From: Ettlia oleoabundans
Lineage: Eukaryota > Chlorophyta > Chlorophyceae > Chlamydomonadales
DNA length: 10,738 nucleotides
Assembly: GCA_019693395.1 (NCBI GenBank)
Contig: JAAMXP010000287.1
Coordinates: 8,569-19,306 of the forward strand
Direction: 5' to 3'
Shown: in pieces, positions 1 to 7,938 of the stretch
Position numbering within the stretch: position 1 is the stretch's first letter
How the letters are laid out: each line of letters begins with the position of its first letter
Made by a program: the position numbers and the translations under genes
Notes under the pieces: generated by a model
Seen by the model: only the letters and a program-made list of their open reading frames with translations
Told to the model about the DNA's origin: nothing
Databases searched by the model: none

Positions 1-150
1 TGGTACAACACACCCCCATGTTCACTGCGGTTTAGTTCTTACTCCGTTACTCTGTTCTGTTCACAATGGCACTGCTCCTGTGCCACCCGCAATCACAACG
101 CTGGAGAGGGAGGTCATGCCATCAAGCCAAGATTCCCCGGGCGGCCCCCA

Positions 151-200
151 GCATGAATGGCCTTCACAAATAATAGCATGAATAGCCCTTACAAATAAAC
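151..200. repeat. 25-bp tandem duplication, two diverged copies
   Basis: Copies 151-175 and 176-200 both begin gcatgaat and share a cacaaataa/tacaaataa block, differing at five positions. No gene overlaps them. Confidence 0.75.
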
Positions 201-234
201 TGCCCATAAGCCAAGTTATAGAATGTTGTACTGC

Positions 235-291
235 GGTTTGCAAAGTTTCGCGAGACCCAGCATTCCCATCCCGCCATCCACTTTGCAAACC
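235..291. repeat. 12-bp perfect inverted repeat
   Basis: ggtttgcaaagt (235-246) is the exact reverse complement of 280-291, separated by 33 bp. It could form a stem or be the remnant end of a small element. No function is shown. Confidence 0.55.
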
Positions 292-654
292 TCAGTATTT
301 ATAGACTCCAGGTGTGTGTGACATCACTTCCTGAAAGTTTCCGGGCGGACAGTATGCGTAGTGCTGTGCAAGAAATGCTGAGCCAAAGTCCCGCTTGGGT
401 GGGGTGCAAACACCTGAACCCCATCTCCTTAGGCATGCAAACTGCCAGGGGCATCTCGGATGGGGGCCTCACCCCGCATTTCATGTCCATGCTGACCAAG
501 ATACCGGGATTAAAAAATAGCCCCACGCTGGATACCAGGGGGGCCCAAAAAATGTGTTTCAGTAAAGTGATTGATTCTTGAAATGAGCACAATAAAAGAG
601 GTACAAGTGAGCGAGGCAGGAGAGAGTGACTGTCAGGGCAATCTGTGGCTGCCA

Positions 655-659
655 TTACA
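655..659 (-). terminator. Possible TGTAA polyadenylation signal for HCF173
   Basis: The minus strand reads TGTAA seven bases after the HCF173 stop codon. TGTAA is the usual poly(A) signal in chlorophyte algae. This copy is unusually near the stop; another minus-strand TGTAA lies near 189-193. Either could be used. Confidence 0.25.
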
Positions 660-666
660 AGGTCGC

Positions 667-3600
667 TTAGGTGTTTTTGGTGAGTGGCGCCAATGCCGGC
701 GTCAAGTAGCTGTTGCTTTTATCTGCAGACAGATCATGAACATACTGACCCAACGGTGAAAGAGGCGGAGGTTAGCGCTTGCCAACAAATGGGTGACAGA
801 AGCAATACATGGCTGCGAAATCCTTGCGCTAGCAGCATAAAGGCAGCATCAGCTGATTGCATCACCAGCAGGATAGCAGGGCCAGCTGTCTGCAGGAACA
901 CTCTGAATACCTGGAAGGTGGGAGATAAGCTCGTAGAATGCAAGTCCCTCCTCTGGCAGGTACTCGAAGCACACCTGTGTGTAGGACGTAAATTGCATGA
1001 TTTAACGTTTTACCATGTTGTACCTTCCGATGTGGCCCAGCCTGTCAGAAGAATGCTGCTTTCTGTGTGCAGGTGTTAACCTTTTACCGTTTAGATGGAT
1101 GTCTACATGCCCTAGATATTCCAATGCGCGTCCAGTCCGTCCAGCTAGTAGAAAGACACCAGAAAACAAACTGTGCTGCACAGCCAGCCCAGCCACCTCC
1201 CACCTCAAATGTCTTATTTCGGGCTTCGGGGTTGTGCAGGGCCTTGAGGCACACATCCGCCACATCAGCGCAGCTAATGGCCTGGCTGATGCGGTTACCC
1301 TGGTCGAACACCAGTGCCTTGTAACCGCCCGCCTCCTCCACCAATGGGCCTGGCCGCACAATTGTGTATCCCAGTCCGCTATTGCGCAACACTGTCTCAC
1401 CCTTGCGCTTAAAGGAAAGGACCTTTTCGCGCTGCATCTCATCCAGGTCTAAAGGACAGCAGCACGGAGGGAAGGGGAGAAAGAGCGATCGGAAGCAGGG
1501 GAGGAGGACAGTTCCCGATCGCGAGGCAGCAGCAGTACGCAGGGATATGTCGAGACATGCGGCAGTGCCTGTCTCACTGCAGAGCTGCACTGCTGTTCAG
1601 CAACTGGTAGTATCCATGTCAAACCACTGCCACCTGTGCTGCTTTACGGCGGGTGCGCTGAGCCACCATTCAGCGCCCTTGCTGAATTACAAGAGTTCGC
1701 TCTTCAACAAAGGAGACTCTATCGCACCTGACCGTGGCGTACCGGCGCAGGAGACAAGCACGAAGTCCGTTTCTAAGCCGCCCGGTAGGGCCTTGACCCA
1801 GTCTACCTCCAGTCTGAACCGGTGGGTGGACTGATCAAACATAGATTGCCCCGGCTCAGTGACCTGCATGCGGTTGGCAAGGATGTGACGGCAGCAGGAA
1901 CACAGCTAGGCAGGGCAGGCAGGTTGGGCACGATAGCTTACTAGCAGTGCAAACATCGGGTTGAGATGCAGTGTAATGGCAGCAGAGGTACCACCAAACC
2001 CAAGGACACATAAACCAGCCAGCCAACCATCTTCTCTTGTTCTTGATGCGTATGCCTCCAACATTCAGGGCAGTTGGCCCCCCCCCGGCAAACTAACCTC
2101 TTCAAGCAGCTTGATTCGTGGCTCAAACCGGAACCCAATATATTCCACGTCAACTGCAGGCCAAAGTGGGGGCGACTGGCACTTTATCTTCCGACTTACG
2201 TGATGGAAATGTAGATATACCAATGCCAGTCGCTTACCATGCCAGGTCAGCCTCCAGGTCCCAACCAGCTGCTAGTGTTTTTCAGTTCAGCATCCCCCAC
2301 GTGCGCCGCCGCCCCCCCAAAAGCACACACACCAAACACACACCACCACCGCCACCATCTCCGGCGCACCAAGCTGCAGTGGAGGGTCATCCTGATTGGC
2401 TGGCCTGAAAGCGTTGGTTGGCAGGCGGACTGTGTTGTATCCCTGCCGCGTGCTGAACTTGGACGTGTAAAGAGCGCCGCCGCTCGTGCGCAACACGCAG
2501 GTGTAGGAGTGCTCGTCAGCACGTACCCGCAGCACCAGGCCCTCACACCCATGCAGCATGTTGGTGTGGCTGTGCTGCAGATCTGCGCCCACCTCAGCAA
2601 CACCACCCCGAGAGTAGACCGCTCCTGTCGGCGCAGTGGGTAGGTAGTTGAGCGAGGTCAAAGCCACTGATGCATTCTCATGGCAAGAACGTTACACACC
2701 ATCTCTCCACCCTACTGGTCTATGCCCAGCTAAAGTTTTGAACTATCCTTTCGAGAGTAAACCAAAGGCATGAAGCACGCGTCGATGCAATTGTGCCATG
2801 CACTGCCATCATCTGCCAGAACACAACAAGCTGCAACTCCCACCCATGCCCCCTCCCAACTTCAAACACGATGCCCCCTCTCACCTTCAAACACAAGGTT
2901 TGCATCTTCGTTAATGTAGCAGCCAGCCACATCACGTGCAGTAAAGCGGTCTGCTGTACGCCGCCGTCCCCAACCAGGCTTGTCTGCACCGTTTTCTGCC
3001 AGCAGCAGCAGCAGCGGGAGGCGAGTGCTAAATGCACCGCGGGTTTCAAGTTTCCATGTGGCACATTGTGACATGTGCATCATAAAAAGTAATCAAGGAA
3101 TAGCAAAACACCAGCACCAGGGTCAACCATGGTGGCCAACCCTGCCACGACATGCTGTAGTTTTCTTTGTGGAAGGTGGGGTCCTGTTGCACACGTAAAC
3201 AACATTGAGCACTGCGGAATGCAGCTGCACGTTAGCGATGCTTAAATCCGGCCAAAAGCTCAACCAAATCTCGCACCTTCCGCGTCTGCCTTGCCCACCG
3301 TCCGAATGTGCCAAGCCTCATGATACTGCTCCCGCCTGAAGTCAACCAATTCTCGCTTAGAGGTGGGTGCCAGTTGGCCCTTGCGCCTTGCTCGTGAATT
3401 CTGCAAACAGGCAATGTATGAAAATAATGGACATGAGGTCCTCCCTGCCAGTTAACAACATCAGAAAGATTCATCTTGATCAGGTCCCTACGTAGCAGTG
3501 TTGCTTTCATGAATGAACGCTTGCCTGCAGCTGTTCAACTTTCTGTACGTCTAACTAGCTTGCCTGCGCATCCATGAAGGCTTTTACAAGGTTGTAAACC

Positions 3601-4830
3601 CCCCGCTCCTCCACACGAGACAGGTCACCGGTGATGTTGCTGCGAGCGCCACTGCAGCAGATGACCTGCAGGCAAACACGGCAGCCTGGGCCACACTGGA
3701 CGCAATATGTCAGCTGAAGTTGCTGTGATGTCCTAAGTGGGCTTTGATGGCTGTCACAGACTGACAGCCACAGCCACTGCAGGCATGAACTGCATACCTT
3801 GCCAACTTGTTGCAGGCATCCCCAATGCCAAATTAGCCCGCTGTTTTCCAAAACACCATCAGCCCGTGACGTGAACCTGGCTGCCCTTACCTTGTCGACG
3901 CCCTCCACGGCCCGCCGACAGGCCCGATAGTGTCCAACGTCTCCATACACAAGGTTGGCAGATTGAGGAATGCCCTCAGCATCGCCGTCTCCATCTACAG
4001 GCTCAGCTGCCATACCAAAGTCACGCTCCCGCACTAACGCTCGCACCTTGTAGCCACGCAGCAGCAGCTTGCGCACAAGCACACGGCCAACACGGCCGGT
4101 GGCACCTGTCACCAGCACCGTGGTGCTGGTTGCATCTGGGGACTCAAATTCGGCAGCACTCATGAGCGAACTGCGGGAAAAGAAAGTCGGAAACTAAAGG
4201 CGGAAAGTCTTGTTGGCTGTGATCAGCAGGGTGGCATTGGAACATGTAAGACATGCAAAGAACAAGAGCAGTGCAGCGCATGGTTGTTGAAGTGCGCGTG
4301 GGCGCTCCATGCACAGGTTGACTGGATGCAAATTTTGGCGAACAGCAGACAACAATGGGCGTCTGAACTCACACGAGCTGATCTGCCACCTGGCTGCTGC
4401 GGGTTGGGTTGCCGATGCGCTGCAGCTGGGTCCACACGTCATCAAATACCTCACGGGATTTGCGGCCCACTGCAAGACACAGAACCAGGTTACAGACCTG
4501 CCGCTTGCTGGTAGCAAAGCACAAGCTTGAGAGATGGCAGGCGGCAGCTGCAGGCCCCAGGCACCACACCCCACCACAGGATTTCGCGCGTTGTGGTGCT
4601 GTGATATTTAGTGTTGCCCTCAGAACGCGAATAAGGCCGCCTGGCAGCGCACTTGTCACTGGGTTGAGGTCGTCGAGTGAAAAAGGAGCCTGGTCTGGCT
4701 CGGACCGCCGCCTTCTGCGCCTCTGCTTAGCACTTTTTGTAACCATGTCCTCCTCCGGGCTTGCGCGCATGACATAGCGAGTGCCCCGCGGGGCACCCCG
4801 CAACCTCAATCGCGTCGAAATGCCTTGCAT
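667..4830 (-). CDS. HCF173: HCF173: chloroplast psbA translation-initiation factor (atypical SDR with CIA30 domain), 12 exons
   Basis: In Arabidopsis this chloroplast protein promotes initiation of psbA (D1) translation. Exons read on the minus strand: 4830-4653, 4469-4373, 4170-3891, 3665-3564, 3400-3277, 2995-2885 (or starting 2953), 2624-2370, 2153-2098, 1863-1728, 1448-1204, 974-911, 722-667. Phases agree at every junction, giving about 553-567 residues against roughly 600 in Arabidopsis. The N-terminus is basic with YVMRA|S, a plausible transit-peptide cleavage site. FSLDDLNPV and GRKSREVFDDVW follow, then the nucleotide-binding motif TGATGRVG (113-120) and a Y-x3-K (209-213). The CIA30 insert runs from about exon 5 to exon 8 (EGLVLRV, FRPANQDDPPL, GFRFEPR). 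The second Rossmann half has VKALPGGLETDFVLVSC, GYTIVRPGPL and FDQGNRISQAISCADVADVC. The C-terminus ends SYLTPALAPLTKNT, close to the plant protein as I recall it. The ATG is chosen because an in-frame stop lies at 4831-4833; an extra upstream exon is not excluded. Confidence 0.93.
3401..3563 (-). other. GC-AG intron 4 of HCF173
   Basis: The exon before this intron ends in ...KAFMDAQ and reads CAG|gcaagc; a stop codon follows a few bases later in the same frame. The acceptor is tttgcag before codon AAT (NSRARRKGQL). No GT donor keeps the conserved VYNLVKAF segment, so GC is the donor. GC-AG introns normally need a strong AG|GCAAG context, which is present here. Confidence 0.85.
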
Positions 4831-5080
4831 TTAGGTTGTTACAAGGCCGGTGTCTGACAACCAGGACCAGAAGGCGCGCAGCGTTGTACACCGAGTTTGG
4901 TCGTGGAGTACAATGCCGCACTGTCCCGCCCTTTCCTCCCGCGGCAGCACACTTTAGACTAAGTTTGGTACTCTCCCTCATTCTGCAGGTCACACTAGCC
5001 ATCGGGGGCAGCTCCACAGTCGTCAGCAAGCGTCAGCAGCAAGCTACCGTACTGGAACGGCAAGTTCAGAGTAAATATTC

Positions 5081-5100
5081 ATGTAAGCTCATGTAAGCTC
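5081..5100. repeat. Exact tandem 10-mer, two copies
   Basis: atgtaagctc is repeated head to tail, about 250 bp upstream of the HCF173 ATG. It is in a position to be a regulatory element or simply a slippage duplication. Confidence 0.6.
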
Positions 5101-5510
5101 AACTCCAAAACGATCTGCAAAATTGCCTGGAGCCCACTCGGAATGCACTTTGGGCAAAACTCGGGAGCTGTACTTCTGCTCTGTACCGCGTTGGCATCCC
5201 CCCCCCCCCCCGCTATCGATGCTATCTCTCTCTGGAACATTTAGCAGCCGTGAAACCCAGCTGCAGGACCCTGCGGAGGCGCTCTGCCGACGAGGCATGC
5301 TGCCATGTCAACGGCGCCAGCCTGGCATCCCTGCTTGGGTCCACGTGAAAACAATCGTGGCGGCCCCACTCCGAACTGCGGGAAGAGGCCCGAAAATCTT
5401 GGTTCGGAGTACACTGATTCCGAAGTTGCCGTGCCAGTACGGTATACGCCTACCAACATCTGCATCGCATCTCCATCCGTTACGCAGGTGTGGCTCAGAT
5501 ACCCCACTTC

Positions 5511-5796
5511 CAGCGACAGCGGCAGCATCAGCTTGCATGATGTGCTTGCCCTTCTCATTGTTAAGCCCAGCCCCCGGTGGCATATAGCTTCCCCAGTTCC
5601 CCCACAGTCGTCAGCCCAGCATGCTTTACTGTGCTGATCCTTCCTTTGGAACGGACAGTGCACTCTCAAAGACAGATGCAGCTTGGGGAGCAAGCAATTA
5701 GGACAACTGTGTGTGGCGGCGATGTGCCATTGGGGGCTGGGTTGAACAAAGAGAGGGGCAAGCACGTGATGCAAACTGCCGCTGCCGCTGTCGCTG
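5511..5796. repeat. Diverged inverted repeat (78-bp arms, hairpin-forming)
   Basis: Arm 5511-5588 and the reverse complement of 5719-5796 align without gaps, with 65 of 78 positions equal by my count. They share blocks such as cagcgacagcggcagc, tgcttgccc and cccagccccc. Pairing continues inward with a 10-base block (5603-5612 against 5702-5711, one mismatch), leaving a loop of about 89 bases. Outside the core a gttacg block recurs on both sides with gaps. It lies about 0.7-1 kb upstream of the HCF173 ATG. It could be an old foldback/MITE-type element or a hairpin-RNA locus. I see no target-site duplication. Confidence 0.7.
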
Positions 5797-6646
5797 CCTC
5801 CAAGCGCACGGTATCGTGGGCAGAGGATTGGGGAGGCTGGTAGCCGTAACGCCGTGACGCTGAGACCTTGCTGCTGGGTGTCCCCCAGTGGCAATGGGAA
5901 CCTGCGTGTGCTAAGCGGGAGTACATGGTGCGCAGGGGGAGCGGGGTTAGAAAGCACAGGGCAGCCTAGGGCGCGCCCAGGAGGTTTTGCGCCACAGCAC
6001 AGCACGCGAACAGAATCCGCCGGCCCTCGGCGCGCACAAGCCCCGCCGCTGCGGCAGCCCGCGTGAGGCGACGCAAAGCTTACCTCTCCGTCGCCCCGCG
6101 GCGGCGGCGGACGTGGGGAGGCGCGCGGCGGGCGGCCAGCCGCGAAAGAAAGTCTGCCGCCGCTGCCCCCCCCCCTCAAGGCAGCGGGCGCGTGAACACA
6201 GGGGCTCGCTGGCCAAGGGACTGGGAAATTTCCATGCCCAACACTTTCTCCGCGGATTTGAGACGTGTATACATATATCAACTCAAATCGGGCGTCATCA
6301 GCAAGTCCCGCGCTAGGCAATTTTGTATCCCGACTCATCCCCACCAACGTGTACACACCCTCCCCGGACCGGAGTGCCCCGACTGGGCACAAGAAGGACC
6401 CTCCCCGGCGGCGTGCGTACGCGCACTGCGCCTTGTATTTCGTCTTAATAGGCCCGCGCAAAGTAAATCTGCATGCTACGGCGAACAGGGCGTCGGCAGC
6501 GGCGGCGATGCTTCCGCGGCCGCCCGCCTTTGCGGGAATGAGAGCACCACTTGCTTCATTTTACGTTCCAACAAACATACAAAGACGGAAGAAGCGAGAA
6601 ACTGGGCAAAATAGCGCGGTCGTCGGAAAGGGTTTGGGGGCCTGAA

Positions 6647-6676
6647 TGTCAATCCAGAGGGTGGGCAGGATTGACA
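6647..6676. repeat. Short hairpin (9-bp perfect stem, 12-base loop)
   Basis: tgtcaatcc (6647-6655) pairs exactly with ggattgaca (6668-6676). There is no T-run after it and no gene end next to it, so I do not call it a terminator. Confidence 0.45.
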
Positions 6677-7938
6677 GTTAAATCAGGCCTCAATTCCCGA
6701 CCTCAATCCGATTTCCCCGACCTCGCTCTTTCGCCTCGATCTCCACGGACTTGACTTTGTACATGATAATCAAGGTAAACTGACGCGAGGTACCCCCTTG
6801 GGAGACGCCCCAACCCCCCTGTGTACACGCGCCCAGCGTTCCTACTACAAGAAAGTGAAACAGAAATTGGGCCGGGGCAGTACAGGCTGGTACAGAACCC
6901 CGCTTGGGCTGGAATCGAAGTTTATACCGCGGCACGGTGTAATCGGCTTAATATACATTCCATACAGACAGCACAGTCCATGTAGCTACCCCTTTAGGAG
7001 CAGTCAGCAGGGCCAGCAGAGGTTCCAGGGATGGTGTGGGGCTTTTCTAAAAGCATTTCAGGGGTGTTCGGTCGCCAGAAAATTTTAGTCAAACCAACGA
7101 AGCCATGTTTGGACTTAGCGTGCCACTACGGTAGTACACCTCAACAGGGCTGAGCAATTCCAGCCCGCATGCTGCACGATCGCGCAACCAACCGGCTCCA
7201 GAGCACTGGTTTAGAGGCTCTGCATGCCTACAAAAGGTCTCCGTAAAGGGCGCAAGCGGGCCTGTGCAGTTGCGAGCAACGGCGCTGGAACCCTCACCAA
7301 CGGTCACCCCAAAGCGATGGGTTAAGAGGGACGTGTATTCCCCAGAGACTGCAAATGACGTGCCACCCGGAATAGGCTCCCTTGACCTCGTAACGAAGAG
7401 TTTGTTGAAGCTAAATGAACTTATCATGCACTTTGCGTCAATTCGGGGGAGGTGGGACAAGTTGTCCGCCTTGCCCCGGGTATAGCGCACTCAAAATATG
7501 GGTGGAATGCAAAAGGCCTGACACCTACTTCGTAGGGCCGCGTCACTGAATCTGAAGCAAATCTATGTCCTTCACCGCCGCACCGGAAGGCAGGTCGCCA
7601 CCCTGTTGTTGTACCCGGCGCGCCCGCTGCGTACGCGACTACTAACCAGGGACTCTCCATAAAGACAACCACAAACCGTTCTCAACGGGCTCAGCAGACA
7701 CAAGTGCATCGCTTGCAGACGGTGCTTTAGGACTCCATCAAACACGTACGGGTTGTTGGCATATAGGGGGTGTTCCCTCCACAATTGCTCTGCAGTGCCC
7801 AACTTGAATACCATGTGCTCCCACCTGTCGTGCCAGAAAGAACGATTTTGATAGGACTGTGACCCCCCACACAACTCAGGCACTCTCCTAGAAAGGGAAG
7901 TGTGTCCGATGGTTCTGCTGTAGGACCATATTGGCACA

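Larger units (their letters stand above)
1..666. other. Non-coding sequence downstream of HCF173
   Basis: No convincing gene is visible. Short open frames on both strands (plus 312-581; minus 299-655) overlap each other and show no family motif I recognise. On the minus strand this holds the HCF173 3' UTR. Confidence 0.6.
4831..7938. other. Divergent intergenic region between HCF173 and TAF6
   Basis: About 3.1 kb with no gene I can name. It must contain the HCF173 promoter and 5' UTR, and probably the TAF6 promoter and a missing first exon. It holds the tandem 10-mer at 5081-5100, a 14-base C run (5198-5211), the inverted repeat at 5511-5796, a GC- and CpG-rich core (about 5940-6240), a 10-base C run (6166-6175) and a small hairpin (6647-6676). 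Open frames on both strands between 6780 and 7870 are unassigned. I see no clear TATA box. Confidence 0.6.

Noticed and set aside
299..655. 118-residue minus-strand open frame downstream of HCF173
   Set aside because: No recognisable motif, overlaps another open frame on the plus strand, and lies in the expected 3' UTR.
1015..1452. Plus-strand open frame of 145 residues
   Set aside because: It is mostly the antisense of HCF173 exon 10, whose minus-strand reading has the conserved GYTIVRPGPL and ISCADVADVC motifs.
3001..3014. CAG repeat as a coding polyglutamine or microsatellite feature
   Set aside because: Only about five units; on the HCF173 strand it is the CTG pyrimidine tract before an acceptor or the start of exon 6.
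5241..6461. 406-residue open frame on the minus strand
   Set aside because: It runs through the inverted repeat, a C run and the GC-rich core, where stop codons are rare by composition. Its residues (G, P, R, C, A rich) show no family motif, and competing frames are open on the other strand.
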